Shown: piece after piece, positions 46,555 through 56,379 of the stretch
Position numbering within the stretch: position 1 is the stretch's first letter
Layout: each line of letters begins with the position of its first letter
Assembly: GCF_934330165.1 (NCBI RefSeq)
Contig: NZ_CAKRGI010000002.1
Coordinates: forward strand, 109,779 to 173,778
DNA length: 64,000 bases
Direction of reading: 5' to 3'
DNA from: an uncultured Mediterraneibacter sp.
GTDB lineage: Bacteria; Bacillota; Clostridia; Lachnospirales; Lachnospiraceae
Notes under the pieces: generated by a model
Seen by the model: the letters and a program-made list of their open reading frames with translations, nothing else
What the model was told of the DNA's origin: nothing
Databases searched by the model: none
Program-made: the position numbers and the translations under genes

Positions 46555-46880
46555 AAACCGTTGAAGCGGAGATCAAAGTAGTCGTGCACATACAGAGAGT
46601 CCGGGAGGCTGAGAGCCGGATTGAAACGCAGTCTGCCAAATGGACCGCTGAGGGTACAGTCAAAGGAATTTATAAAAGAGGTCTGTAAGATTTCAGATCG
46701 GATATTGATTTAGAATTCTGAGTATTCTGTAACGTGGAGGCATACGTCAGTTGCCGGAGATATGATTGTATCTCGCAAAGTGCATGGGGAATTCCATGAA
46801 TCAAGGTGGCACCGCGGAAATAAATTAGATTTACCGTCCTTGACAGAGTAGAAATATTCTGTCAGGGACTTTTTTATTTT
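46555..46880 (+). ncRNA. T-box leader for tryptophan
   Basis: The stem I base helix AAGCGG/CCGCT frames the specifier codon TGG (46641-46643). The distal loop AGAGAGTCCGGGAGGC and the conserved T-box AAGGTGGCACCGCGG (46803-46817) are seen. GTCCTTGACAGA (46836-46847) pairs with TCTGTCAGGGAC (46858-46869) plus a T-run as the terminator. Uncharged tRNA-Trp would open it and allow trpE transcription. Confidence 0.95.
46836..46876 (+). terminator. T-box regulated terminator
   Basis: A 12-bp stem with one G-T pair is followed by TTTTTTAT. It forms when charged tRNA-Trp is abundant, ending transcription before trpE. Confidence 0.92.
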
Positions 46881-46924
46881 GTTCCTGCCGGAATGAAAAT
46901 TTCGACATAAAAGGAGGACTACAG

Positions 46925-48421
46925 ATGAATGAGACACTGAAAATGATTCAAAATTATGCTGTATCAGGAAAATATAAAAGAGTTCCGGTCAGCAGAGAAC
47001 TCTATGCTGATGCATTTACACCGATCAGCGTCATGAGAACCCTTCGGGCGGCCAGCAGACACTGTTATCTGCTGGAAAGTGCGGAGGACAGACAACAGTG
47101 GGGAAGGTATTCCTTCCTGGGCTATGCACCGACAATGGAAATTACGTGTATGGATGGAAAAGTAGTCATCCTTGAAGGAAATGAAGAGGACGAGAAGATA
47201 AGAAAAGAAGTCCAGACGGAGCATCCGGGGAAAATTCTCCGGGAGATTTTAAAAGATTATAAAAGCCCGGTAGTTCCGGGATTACCACCATTTACAGGAG
47301 GTCTGGTCGGATATTTTTCATATGATTATATCAAATATGGAGAACCATCACTGAAACCGGTTCTGAATGGAGCGTCAGAAAATGATTTCCGTGATGCAGA
47401 TCTGATGTTATTTGACCGGGTTATCGTCTTTGATAACTACAGACAGAAGCTGATCCTGATCACCGGAGTCCGGTTGGATGGAAATCTGGAAGAAAATTAC
47501 GAAAATGCACAAAGAGAACTGGAAGAAATGGAGCGACTGATCCGCAGTGATTCAAAGGCAGTATTTAAACCATTGAAACTGGAAGAAGAATTTCAGCCGG
47601 GAGCAGAAAAAGCAGAGTATTGCAGAATGGTGGAAAAAGCAAAAGAATATATCCGGGAAGGTGATATTTTCCAGGTGGTCCTTTCTAATCCACTTACGGC
47701 AAAGGCAAAAGGAAGTCTTTTTGATACTTACCGGGTACTGCGGACATCAAATCCGTCGCCTTATATGTTCTACTTCTCAAGTGATGATATTGAAGTGGCG
47801 GGGGCATCTCCGGAAACGCTTGCAAAGCTTGAAAATGGAACAGTCTGCACCTTCCCGCTGGCAGGAACAAGACCCCGTGGAAAGACGGATGAGGAAGATC
47901 AGAGACTGGAACGAGAGCTGCTGGCAGACGAAAAAGAACTGGCAGAACATAATATGCTTGTAGACCTGGGAAGAAATGATGTCGGAAAGATCAGCCGGCC
48001 GGGAAGTGTTCAAGTAGATAAATATATGGAGATCCAGAGATTTTCCCATGTTATGCATATCGGTTCTACTGTAACCGGAACGATCAGCGAGGAAAAAGAT
48101 GCTCTTGATGTAGTGGATGCGATTCTTCCTGCCGGAACTCTTTCAGGAGCCCCAAAAATCCGGGCGTGCGAGATCATTGCAGAGCTGGAAAAGGAAAAAA
48201 GAGGAATTTATGGAGGAGCAGTCGGATATCTTGATTTTGCCGGAAATGTAGATACCTGTATTTCCATCCGTCTGGCATATAAGAAAAATGGAAGTGTCCG
48301 GGTACAGTCCGGTGCAGGAATCGTAGCAGACAGTATTCCGGAAAATGAATTTCAGGAATGTCTGAACAAGGCGGGAGCAGTATTGCAGGCGATTAAGATA
48401 GCAGAAGGAGGTCTGGAATGA
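46925..48421 (+). CDS. trpE: Anthranilate synthase component I
   Basis: 498 aa. It turns chorismate to anthranilate using ammonia from TrpG. The LLES motif near residue 50 (HCYLLESAED) is the known tryptophan feedback site, so allosteric control is probably kept. The catalytic core has 'GASPETLAKL', 'PLAGTRPRG', 'ELAEHNMLVDLGRND' and PAGTLSGAPK. First gene of the trp operon after the T-box; its stop overlaps the trpG start (ATGA). Confidence 0.96.
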   Translation: MNETLKMIQNYAVSGKYKRVPVSRELYADAFTPISVMRTLRAASRHCYLLESAEDRQQWGRYSFLGYAPTMEITCMDGKVVILEGNEEDEKIRKEVQTEHPGKILREILKDYKSPVVPGLPPFTGGLVGYFSYDYIKYGEPSLKPVLNGASENDFRDADLMLFDRVIVFDNYRQKLILITGVRLDGNLEENYENAQRELEEMERLIRSDSKAVFKPLKLEEEFQPGAEKAEYCRMVEKAKEYIREGDIFQVVLSNPLTAKAKGSLFDTYRVLRTSNPSPYMFYFSSDDIEVAGASPETLAKLENGTVCTFPLAGTRPRGKTDEEDQRLERELLADEKELAEHNMLVDLGRNDVGKISRPGSVQVDKYMEIQRFSHVMHIGSTVTGTISEEKDALDVVDAILPAGTLSGAPKIRACEIIAELEKEKRGIYGGAVGYLDFAGNVDTCISIRLAYKKNGSVRVQSGAGIVADSIPENEFQECLNKAGAVLQAIKIAEGGLE

Positions 48422-48990
48422 TACTTTTAATTGATAATTATGACAGTTTTGTATATAACCTGTATCAGTTTATTGCAGAAATCGAACCGGATGTGAAAGT
48501 TGTGCGAAATGATGAGATCAATTCAGAAGAAATCCTGAAAATGAACCCGGATAAGATCGTGATTTCTCCAGGTCCGGGAAAGCCGTCTGAGGCGGGAGAA
48601 TGTATCAATGTGATTCGGGAATTAAAGGGAAAAATTCCGATCCTCGGAGTGTGCCTGGGACATCAGGCAATTGCAGAAGCATTTGGAGCAGCCGTAGGAT
48701 ATGCGAAGCATCTGATGCATGGAAAAATATCACTCCTTGAAGATGTGGATACGGACAGCCTGTTATTCCGGGGTCTTGAAAAGCCGGTACAGGTGGCACG
48801 TTATCACTCTCTTGCAGTGGAAGAAAATACACTTCCGCAAGAACTTAGGGTAACTGCGAGAAGCAAAGACGGAGAAGTAATGGCGATGGAACATGAAAAA
48901 TATCCAATCTATGGTGTACAGTTTCATCCGGAGTCAGTTATGACACCGGAAGGATTTAGGATGATAAAAAATTTTATAGAAAAGCAGTAA
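48418..48990 (+). CDS. trpG: Anthranilate synthase component II (glutamine amidotransferase)
   Basis: 190 aa class-I amidotransferase. The catalytic Cys is in GVCLGHQ, with His and Glu in GVQFHPES. It supplies ammonia to TrpE. It overlaps trpE by 4 bp. Not fused to TrpD, unlike in enteric bacteria. Confidence 0.96.
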   Translation: MILLIDNYDSFVYNLYQFIAEIEPDVKVVRNDEINSEEILKMNPDKIVISPGPGKPSEAGECINVIRELKGKIPILGVCLGHQAIAEAFGAAVGYAKHLMHGKISLLEDVDTDSLLFRGLEKPVQVARYHSLAVEENTLPQELRVTARSKDGEVMAMEHEKYPIYGVQFHPESVMTPEGFRMIKNFIEKQ

Positions 48991-49017
48991 ATGATGCAGA
49001 AACAGGAGGAGCAGAAC

Positions 49018-50028
49018 ATGATTAAAGAAGCAATTATCAAACTTGCCAAAAAAGAAAATCTGACTTATGCAGAGGCAGAGCAGGTCATGAATGAGATCAT
49101 GGAAGGAAAAGCAACAGATGTACAGAAATCCGCATATTTGACAGCTCTTTCCATGAAAGGCGAAACCATTGATGAGATCACAGCATCAGCATCCGGTATG
49201 CGGGCACACTGCATCAAACTGCTTCATGATATGGATGTACTTGAAATTGTAGGAACAGGTGGAGACGGGTCCAATTCCTTTAACATTTCAACGACCTCTT
49301 CCATGGTTATTGCGGCAGCAGGGATCCCGGTAGCAAAGCATGGAAATCGTGCAGCATCTTCAAAGTCCGGTGCAGCAGATGTACTTGAAGCATTGGGCAT
49401 TAAAATTGATGTTCCACCGGAGAAAAGCACAGAATTACTGGAAAAGATACAGATTTGTTTCTTATTTGCACAGAATTATCATATTGCAATGAAATATGTC
49501 GGACCAATCCGTAAAGAACTGGGAATCCGTACCGTTTTCAATATTCTCGGACCACTCTCCAATCCGGCCGGGGCAAATATGGAACTGATGGGTGTATACG
49601 ATCAGAGTCTTGTTGAACCACTGGCACAGGTAATGGCGAATCTGGGAGTTGTCCGTGGAATGGTCGTTTACGGACAGGATAAGCTGGATGAGATTTCCAT
49701 GTGTGCGGCAACATCCGTGTGTGAGATCAAAGATGGAAAATTCATTTCATACGAGATCACACCGGAACAATTCGGATATGAACGCTGTGAAAAAGGTGCG
49801 TTGACCGGGGGAACACCGGAAGAAAATGCAAAGATCACGCTGGAGATTCTGTCAGGGGCAGACAAAGGATCAAAGCGTCAGGCAGTGTGCCTGAATGCCG
49901 GAGCAGCGATCTACATCGCAGGCAAAGCAGATACGATTGAAGCCGGAGTAAGAAAAGCAGAGCAGATCATTGATGAAGGTCTTGCTTTGAAGAAACTGGA
50001 ACAATTCAGAGAAGAAAGCCAGAAATAA
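49018..50028 (+). CDS. trpD: Anthranilate phosphoribosyltransferase
   Basis: 336 aa. It joins anthranilate to PRPP. Motifs [23 protein letters not shown] and [14 protein letters not shown] match TrpD. AGGAGGAGC sits before the ATG at 49018; the open frame extends to 48991, which would have a poor site. Confidence 0.95.
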   Translation: MIKEAIIKLAKKENLTYAEAEQVMNEIMEGKATDVQKSAYLTALSMKGETIDEITASASGMRAHCIKLLHDMDVLEIVGTGGDGSNSFNISTTSSMVIAAAGIPVAKHGNRAASSKSGAADVLEALGIKIDVPPEKSTELLEKIQICFLFAQNYHIAMKYVGPIRKELGIRTVFNILGPLSNPAGANMELMGVYDQSLVEPLAQVMANLGVVRGMVVYGQDKLDEISMCAATSVCEIKDGKFISYEITPEQFGYERCEKGALTGGTPEENAKITLEILSGADKGSKRQAVCLNAGAAIYIAGKADTIEAGVRKAEQIIDEGLALKKLEQFREESQK

Positions 50029-50089
50029 TCAATGTAAGAAAAGAAAAAAAGACAGTAAGAACAACAAATACAGGAAGGAAACACCAGCT

Positions 50090-50893
50090 ATGAATATTCT
50101 TGAGACGATCACGGAAAGAACAAAAGAACGGATCAGAGAAGAAAAAAAGCAAATTCCCATAAATGAAATAAGAAAAAAGGCAGAAGAAAAAGCCAGTTCC
50201 GATACAACAAAATTTGCATTTGAACGAGCACTTCGTGCAGAGGGACTTTCTTTTATCTGCGAGGCAAAAAAGGCATCTCCTTCTAAAGGACTGATTGCAC
50301 CGGACTTTCCATATGTGCAGATAGCACAGGATTATGAAGCTGGCGGTGCGGCAGCAATTTCATGTCTGACAGAACCATTCTGGTTTCAGGGAAGTGACCG
50401 TTATCTGGAAGAAATCATACAGACAGTATCCATTCCGGTACTCCGAAAAGATTTTACCTGTGATGAATATATGATCTATCAGGCAAAAGCGATGGGAGCT
50501 GCCGCAGTGCTTCTGATCTGCTCCTGCCTGGATAAAGGGCAGTTAAAAGCATATCATCAACTGGCGGAAGAACTTGGAATTTCTGCATTAGTGGAAACTC
50601 ACAGTGAAGATGAAATTTTGACGGCAGACAGGATCGGAGCAAAAATCATAGGGGTCAATAATCGGAATCTGAAAGACTTCACGGTAGATATCAACAACAG
50701 TATCCGGTTGCGGGAACTGGTAGATCCAAAGACCGTTTTTGTGTCAGAAAGTGGAATTAAAGGGGTAGAAGATATGAAAGCCCTTTATAAAAACGGAACA
50801 GATGCAGTGCTGATCGGGGAGCTGCTGATGCGGGCAGATGACCGGAAAAAGAAGCTCACAGAATTGCGGATGGAAACCCGGAAAGGATGTTGA
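50090..50893 (+). CDS. trpC: Indole-3-glycerol-phosphate synthase
   Basis: 267 aa. It decarboxylates and closes the ring of the CdRP intermediate. The key motifs are FICEAKKASPSKG, VLRKDF, IGVNNRNLKDF and FVSESGIK. The start at 50090 follows AGGAAGG. The end overlaps a possible early trpF start by 7 bp. Confidence 0.95.
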   Translation: MNILETITERTKERIREEKKQIPINEIRKKAEEKASSDTTKFAFERALRAEGLSFICEAKKASPSKGLIAPDFPYVQIAQDYEAGGAAAISCLTEPFWFQGSDRYLEEIIQTVSIPVLRKDFTCDEYMIYQAKAMGAAAVLLICSCLDKGQLKAYHQLAEELGISALVETHSEDEILTADRIGAKIIGVNNRNLKDFTVDINNSIRLRELVDPKTVFVSESGIKGVEDMKALYKNGTDAVLIGELLMRADDRKKKLTELRMETRKGC

Positions 50894-50895
50894 AG

Positions 50896-51606
50896 ATGTC
50901 AGAAGAAAATAAAGATCCCAGAATCCAAAAAGCCCGGATTTTGAAATTGCAGATTCAGAAATCGCAGCCCTCAGGATCAAAAATTCCAAAAACAAAAATT
51001 AAAATCTGCGGGCTGAGCAGAATGGAAGATATTGAGGCGGTCAACGAGGCATGCCCGGATTATTGTGGATTTATTATTAATTACCCGCCGAGCAAAAGAA
51101 ATATTTCTGTGGACCAGCTTGCAGAACTGAAGAAAATACTAAGAAAAGAGATTAAAGCAGTCGGAGTTTTTGTAGATGCACCTGCCGGAACGGTTGCGAA
51201 GCTGCTAAATGAAGATCTGATCGATCTTGCTCAGCTTCATGGAAATGAAGATGAAACTTATATAGCAAATCTGAAAAAAATGACAGAAAAACCGTTGATC
51301 AAAGCGGTGAAGGTCAGTACGGAAGAAGAGGTAAAAAAAGCTTTTGATACGGTCGCAGATGAAGTACTGCTAGATCATGGAAAAGGAACAGGAACAACAT
51401 TTGACTGGAGCATTTTAAAAGCAGTGCCGGATCATCAGTATTTCCTGGCAGGAGGACTCGGAACAGAAAATATAAAAGAAGCGATCCGGATGTATCATCC
51501 CGCAGTGATCGATCTGAGCAGTTCTGTAGAAACCAATGGGAAAAAAGACCGGGAAAAAATACTGGCAGCGGTAAAAGCAGTGCGGGATACCGGGAAAATA
51601 ATATAG
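50896..51606 (+). CDS. trpF: Phosphoribosylanthranilate isomerase with an N-terminal extension
   Basis: 236 aa. The barrel starts at KIKICGL, about 36 residues after my chosen start, and shows GFIINYPPSKRNIS, LAQLHGNE, LLDHGKGTG and LAGGLGTEN. The first 36 residues are a charged, Lys/Gln-rich stretch (SEENKDPRIQKARILK..) with no known equivalent in TrpF. The ATG at 50896 has AAAGG at a better distance than that at 50887, which lies directly after it. It should isomerise PRA to CdRP. Confidence 0.92.
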   Translation: MSEENKDPRIQKARILKLQIQKSQPSGSKIPKTKIKICGLSRMEDIEAVNEACPDYCGFIINYPPSKRNISVDQLAELKKILRKEIKAVGVFVDAPAGTVAKLLNEDLIDLAQLHGNEDETYIANLKKMTEKPLIKAVKVSTEEEVKKAFDTVADEVLLDHGKGTGTTFDWSILKAVPDHQYFLAGGLGTENIKEAIRMYHPAVIDLSSSVETNGKKDREKILAAVKAVRDTGKII

Positions 51607-51639
51607 AAAAAAAGAAAATAAAAAAGAAGGAGTCAAAAA

Positions 51640-52824
51640 ATGACAAAAGGAAGATATGGGATTCATGGCGGACAGTACATTCCTGAAACGCTGATGAATG
51701 CAGTGATCGAGCTTGAAGAAGCTTATAACCATTATAAAAATGACAAAGAATTTAACGATGAGCTGAATACCCTTTTAAATGAATATGCTGGAAGACCATC
51801 CCGGCTGTATTATGCAAAAAGAATGACAGAAGATCTGGGCGGTGCAAAGATTTATCTGAAAAGAGAAGACCTGAATCATACCGGAGCCCATAAGATCAAT
51901 AATGTACTTGGTCAGGTCCTGCTTGCCAAGAAAATGGGAAAGACCAGGGTTATTGCAGAAACCGGTGCAGGTCAGCATGGAGTGGCAACCGCAACGGCAG
52001 CAGCACTGATGGATATGGAATGTGAAATCTTTATGGGAAAAGAAGATACAGAACGTCAGGCATTGAATGTTTACAGAATGAGACTTTTAGGTGCAAAAGT
52101 ACATGCAGTCACAACCGGAACAGCAACTTTGAAGGATGCCGTATCGGAGACCATGAGAGAGTGGACGAAGAGAATAGAAGATACCCATTATGTACTCGGT
52201 TCTTGCATGGGACCACATCCATTCCCACAGATCGTGCGGGATTTTCAGGCTGTGATCTCAAAAGAGATCAAGGAACAGTTGATGGAAAAAGAAGGAAAAC
52301 TCCCGGATGCAGTGCTTGCCTGCGTGGGAGGAGGATCCAATGCAATCGGTGCATTTTACAATTTTATCGAAGATGAGAGTGTGCGACTGATCGGTTGTGA
52401 GGCAGCAGGAAGAGGAATTCATACTGCAGAGACAGCCGCAACGATCGCTACAGGAAAATTAGGGATTTTCCACGGAATGAAATCCTATTTCTGTCAGGAT
52501 GAATATGGACAGATCGCACCGGTCTATTCTATTTCAGCAGGTCTTGATTATCCGGGAATCGGACCGGAACACGCAGATCTGTATGATAAAGGCAGAGCGG
52601 AATATGTAGCGATCACAGATGATGAGGCAGTTGATGCGTTTGAATATCTTTCAAGAACAGAAGGAATCATTCCTGCCATTGAGAGTGCCCATGCAGTGGC
52701 ATATGCAAGGAAACTGGCACCGACAATGAAAAAAGATCAGATCATTGTTATCAATATTTCCGGTCGTGGAGATAAGGACTGTGCAGCAATTGCACGTTAC
52801 AGAGGGGAGGATATCCATGAGTAA
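51640..52824 (+). CDS. trpB: Tryptophan synthase beta chain
   Basis: 394 aa. PLP enzyme joining indole and serine. The PLP lysine K85 is in GAHKINN; the catalytic Glu region [10 protein letters not shown] and the phosphate loop [10 protein letters not shown] are both present. The sequence is that of the main TrpB (TrpB1) type. AAGAAGGAG precedes the start. The 3' end overlaps trpA by 8 bp. Confidence 0.96.
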   Translation: MTKGRYGIHGGQYIPETLMNAVIELEEAYNHYKNDKEFNDELNTLLNEYAGRPSRLYYAKRMTEDLGGAKIYLKREDLNHTGAHKINNVLGQVLLAKKMGKTRVIAETGAGQHGVATATAAALMDMECEIFMGKEDTERQALNVYRMRLLGAKVHAVTTGTATLKDAVSETMREWTKRIEDTHYVLGSCMGPHPFPQIVRDFQAVISKEIKEQLMEKEGKLPDAVLACVGGGSNAIGAFYNFIEDESVRLIGCEAAGRGIHTAETAATIATGKLGIFHGMKSYFCQDEYGQIAPVYSISAGLDYPGIGPEHADLYDKGRAEYVAITDDEAVDAFEYLSRTEGIIPAIESAHAVAYARKLAPTMKKDQIIVINISGRGDKDCAAIARYRGEDIHE

Positions 52825-53596
52825 GATTCAGAAGGCATTTGAAGGGAAAAAAGCATTTATACCATTTATCATATGCGGTGATCCAGATTTAGAGACAACG
52901 GAGCAGCTTGTCTATGCGATGGAACGGGCAGGTGCATCACTGATCGAACTGGGAATCCCATTTTCAGATCCGACAGCAGAAGGCCCGGTGATCCAGGGAG
53001 CAAATTTGAGAGCACTTTCCGGTGGTGTTACGACAGACAAGATTTTTGACCTAGTCGTAAAAATACGAAAAAATACAGCGATTCCACTGGTATTTATGAC
53101 CTATGCAAATGTAGTTTTTTCATATGGAACAGAGTGGTTCATTAAGAGAGCAGCGGAAATCGGGATGGACGGTCTGATCCTGCCGGATGTTCCGTTTGAA
53201 GAAAAAGAAGAATTTGACAGTGTATGCAGAAAATATGGGTTAGATCTGATCTCATTGATCGCACCGACTTCGCACGACCGTATCCGTATGATTGTAAAAG
53301 AAGCTTCCGGTTTCATTTATTGTGTATCATCGTTAGGAGTTACAGGAACAAGAAATGCCATTACAACCGATATCGGAGCAATGGTCAGTCTTGTTAAAGA
53401 GGTGACAGATGTTCCGTGTGCCGTCGGATTCGGAATTTCCACCCCGGAGCAGGCTGCTAAAATGTGCGAAAGTGCAGATGGGGCAATTGTAGGCAGTGCG
53501 ATTGTAAAAATCTGTGCGGAGTATGGAAAAGACTGCGTGGAGAAAGTAGAAGAATACGTGAGAAGTATGGTGGAAGCGATACAAATTTCCAATTAA
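52817..53596 (+). CDS. trpA: Tryptophan synthase alpha chain
   Basis: 259 aa. It splits indole-3-glycerol phosphate to indole for TrpB. The first catalytic Glu is E44 in [10 protein letters not shown]. At the second catalytic position (D60 in E. coli, DPLADGP) this sequence has E55 in DPTAEGP. Other motifs such as [11 protein letters not shown] and GSAIVK are normal. The start at 52817 follows GGGAGG and overlaps trpB. Last gene of the operon. Confidence 0.95.
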   Translation: MSKIQKAFEGKKAFIPFIICGDPDLETTEQLVYAMERAGASLIELGIPFSDPTAEGPVIQGANLRALSGGVTTDKIFDLVVKIRKNTAIPLVFMTYANVVFSYGTEWFIKRAAEIGMDGLILPDVPFEEKEEFDSVCRKYGLDLISLIAPTSHDRIRMIVKEASGFIYCVSSLGVTGTRNAITTDIGAMVSLVKEVTDVPCAVGFGISTPEQAAKMCESADGAIVGSAIVKICAEYGKDCVEKVEEYVRSMVEAIQISN

Positions 53597-53640
53597 TCCC
53601 AAATAGAAGATTGCGAAATAGTCAAAATTCAGAAAGAAAA

Positions 53641-53687
53641 ATCCCCTGCTCTGTGGAAGAAAAACTCCACAGAGGGGGAATTTTTTT
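53641..53687 (+). terminator. Terminator of the trp operon
   Basis: CTCTGTGGA (around 53650-53658) pairs with TCCACAGAG (53666-53674), with outer CCCC/GGGG pairing and a 7-T tail (53681-53687). Confidence 0.9.
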
Positions 53688-53746
53688 GATAAATGGTGGA
53701 AAAGTCCTCAAAAAAAGAATGGTCTTGTGGAAAATCCCGCCACGTA

Positions 53747-54727
53747 TCAGGAAGCAGTTTCGCTTAAGATGCCATCTGCTTCTGCTTCATTTCCACTGCG
53801 CCGGATACTGGCAAAGAGAGAACCGGAAATATTGTGCCAGACGCTGAAAATAGCTCCGGGGAGTGTGGCAAATGGATTGGCAGCAAAATTGGCAGTAGCG
53901 AGCGTAATCGCAAGACCACTGTTCTGCATACCGACTTCGATCGCAATGGCAGTGGCTTTTGAATACTCAACCTGAAAGAGCCTGGAAGCCAGAAGTCCCA
54001 GTCCCATGCCTGCAAGGTTGTGAAGTATCACGATCCCGAGTACTACGAAACCGGAAGTCAGGATCTTTTCTGCATTGACAGCGACAATACCGCTGATGAT
54101 CATGACGATGGACACAACAGAGATCAGCGGCAGGATACCGGAAATCTTTTCAATCTGTTCTCCGATCATCCAGCGAAGCAGGATGCCAAGCAGTACCGGG
54201 ATCAGAACAACCTTTACGACGGAAAGCATCATGCCGAAGAAAGATACTTCCACCCATGCACCTGCAAGAAGATACACCAGAAGCGGTGTCATCAGAGGTG
54301 CGGCAAGTGTGGAGGCAATGGTCATTCCGACGGAGAGTGCAACGTCGCCACCGGCGATATATGTAATGACATTGCTTGCAGTTCCACCGGGGCAGCAGCC
54401 GACCAGGATCACTCCCAGTGCGATATCAGCCGGAAGATGAAAGGCGGTTGCAAGAAGCCAGGCAATGACCGGCATGAGCGTGTATTGTGCGATAAATCCA
54501 ATGATCACTTCTTTGGGTTTTGTAAATACAACTTTAAAGTCACCCATATGAATGGTCAGCCCCATTCCGAACATGGCAACCCCCAAAAATACAGAAGTAT
54601 AATTGGTAGTCCAGGCAAATCCGTCGTGCCAGAAAAAGGCGAGAACGGAGAAGCAGATAATGATCAGTCCGATGTATTTTGTGAGCAGAGATGCGATCCT
54701 GCTGAGAGTCTGCATAAATTTTCCCAT
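53747..54727 (-). CDS. BASS-family transporter, probable PanS-type ketopantoate carrier
   Basis: 326 aa with about ten helices. Family marks include FGMGLTIHMGDF, 'VGCCPGGTASNVITYIAGGD' and GMQNSGLAITL, typical of bile acid:sodium symporter homologues. It starts 3 bp after the panC stop on the same strand, so co-transcribed with panD-panC. Salmonella PanS, in the same superfamily, carries ketopantoate; hence the proposed role. Bile acid uptake is less likely because of the neighbours. AAGTTATG-like weak site; translational coupling to panC is likely. Confidence 0.85.
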   Translation of the reverse strand: MGKFMQTLSRIASLLTKYIGLIIICFSVLAFFWHDGFAWTTNYTSVFLGVAMFGMGLTIHMGDFKVVFTKPKEVIIGFIAQYTLMPVIAWLLATAFHLPADIALGVILVGCCPGGTASNVITYIAGGDVALSVGMTIASTLAAPLMTPLLVYLLAGAWVEVSFFGMMLSVVKVVLIPVLLGILLRWMIGEQIEKISGILPLISVVSIVMIISGIVAVNAEKILTSGFVVLGIVILHNLAGMGLGLLASRLFQVEYSKATAIAIEVGMQNSGLAITLATANFAANPFATLPGAIFSVWHNISGSLFASIRRSGNEAEADGILSETAS

Positions 54728-54730
54728 AAC

Positions 54731-55570
54731 TTACACCTCATAGCTGAAGTTATCGATCAGCCGGGTCTTTCCGATATAGACAGCCATTGCCACAAGAACA
54801 TTCCGGTCTACACGCTCTGCCGGCTGCATCGTCAGTGCATCGACCATGGAAATGTAGTCGATCTTTGCAAGTGGTTCTGCCTCGATCACAGCACGCATAG
54901 CTGTTAATACGTCTTCTGCATCCATGCCTGTCTGTATGATCTGCTGTCCGGTCTTTACTGCTTTGGAAAGGCAGAGGGCAGCAATTCTTTCCTGCTCATT
55001 TAAATAAGTATTTCTGGAAGATTTCGCAAGTCCGTCCTCTTCCCGGATGATCGGGCATCCGATGATCTCGATATCGAAGTTCAGATCCAGGACCATTTTG
55101 CGGATGATCGCAAGCTGCTGGGCATCCTTCTGACCAAAATATGCACGGTCCGGTGTCACGATGTTGAAAAGCTTAGATACAACGGTGCATACACCTTTGA
55201 AATGGATCGGTCTTGTCTTTCCGCAAAGAGTTTCGGAAAGCAGATCGATACTGACAAATGCATGCGGATCATGATACATTTCTTCCGGTGACGGACAGAA
55301 AATGAGATCCGCACCAATTTTTTCGCAAAGCCGGCTGTCACGTTCAAAATCTCTAGGATATGCTTCGAAATCTTCAGTTGGTCCAAACTGGGTCGGATTT
55401 ACAAAGTCGGATACAACGACGATATCGTTTTCCTCCCGGCACCGCTGGATCAGGCTTGCATGCCCTTCGTGCAGAAAGCCCATAGTCGGGACAAGCCCGA
55501 TCGACTTCCCCTCTTTCTTCCAGTTTTTAATAAGTTTTTTCGTTTCTTTGATAGTTGTTGTTACCTGCAT
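54731..55570 (-). CDS. panC: Pantothenate synthetase
   Basis: 279 aa. It ligates pantoate and beta-alanine using ATP. The motifs VPTMGFLHEGHASLI (with HxGH) and 'EDGLAKSSRNTYLN' are intact. The ATG at 55570 follows GAGGAG and gives the family N-terminus MQVTTTI; the open frame to 55621 is not needed. It lies between panD and the transporter. panB is not found in the window. Confidence 0.95.
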   Translation of the reverse strand: MQVTTTIKETKKLIKNWKKEGKSIGLVPTMGFLHEGHASLIQRCREENDIVVVSDFVNPTQFGPTEDFEAYPRDFERDSRLCEKIGADLIFCPSPEEMYHDPHAFVSIDLLSETLCGKTRPIHFKGVCTVVSKLFNIVTPDRAYFGQKDAQQLAIIRKMVLDLNFDIEIIGCPIIREEDGLAKSSRNTYLNEQERIAALCLSKAVKTGQQIIQTGMDAEDVLTAMRAVIEAEPLAKIDYISMVDALTMQPAERVDRNVLVAMAVYIGKTRLIDNFSYEV

Positions 55571-55638
55571 GGTTTTTCTCCTCTTTTTAAGATTCGGAGA
55601 TAGGCTCTTTTCTGAAGTCACTGTTGTCCCGGATTTAT

Positions 55639-56034
55639 TTATATGTCCATGTCTTTGAGCAGTCCATGGCGTTCATAGTTTGTCATGCGGTGGATCTGGT
55701 TTTTTTCATCTACGAATACGACTGCGGGTTTATGTGATCGGGCTTCCTCTGGTTCATACTGTCCGTAAGCCATGATGATGATCTTATCACCTGTACTGAC
55801 GCAGCGTGCAGCAGCACCGTTCAGGCAGATCATGCCACTTCCGCGTTCTCCGCAGATCGTATAAGTTTCAAAGCGGCTGCCATTATTGACGTCGACGATC
55901 TGGACCTTTTCATATTCCAGAATACCGGCTGCCTCAAGCAGTTCTTCATCCACTGTAATACTTCCGACATAGTCCAGTTCGGCCTGAACGACGGTTGCCC
56001 GGTGGATCTTTCCTTTTAACATTTCAATTGTCAT
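55639..56034 (-). CDS. panD: Aspartate 1-decarboxylase
   Basis: 131 aa proenzyme. It makes beta-alanine from aspartate. The self-cleavage site Gly24-Ser25 (YVGSIT) is present, which gives the pyruvoyl group; the NGAAAR motif follows. The GGAAAGGA ribosome site lies before the ATG. First gene of the pan operon. Confidence 0.96.
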   Translation of the reverse strand: MTIEMLKGKIHRATVVQAELDYVGSITVDEELLEAAGILEYEKVQIVDVNNGSRFETYTICGERGSGMICLNGAAARCVSTGDKIIIMAYGQYEPEEARSHKPAVVFVDEKNQIHRMTNYERHGLLKDMDI

Positions 56035-56379
56035 TTTTTGTCCTTTCCTTCTGGAAAGACTTCAGTTGCCAATTATGAAAAAATCTTTAACAGAATAGAA
56101 TGTCAGACTTTTTCGAAGGTTCTGAGTCTTATTTCCTAAAAATATAAGCTCTTGCACTTTTGCAGAGATTCTCTGGTTTCAGATGAGATTTCAGTGATTC
56201 AGTCAGAGTATAGTTCTGTATCGACAGATACTATCTCCGCAGATGATTATAAAAAAGGTGTGGGTGAAAGTCAATGAGGGATGGGAATGTTTGCCTATTT
56301 ATGCACACTATGATAAAATGAAGTCAATTCGGGGAACCTAATTCCAGAGAAAGAACCAGACTTAGGATGAGGTGACCGG
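56035..56379. promoter_or_regulatory. Divergent region between panD and yqzL-recO, with recO promoter
   Basis: On the plus strand TTGCCT (56291-56296), 17-bp spacer and TAAAAT (56314-56319) make a fair promoter for yqzL-recO. The rest (56040-56280) is AT-rich with no gene, RNA motif or repeat that I can support. Confidence 0.55.

Noticed and set aside
54020..54907. 295-aa plus-strand frame opposite the BASS transporter and panC
   Set aside because: Composition is odd (His/Asp rich), no ribosome site, and the minus-strand genes there have full family motifs.
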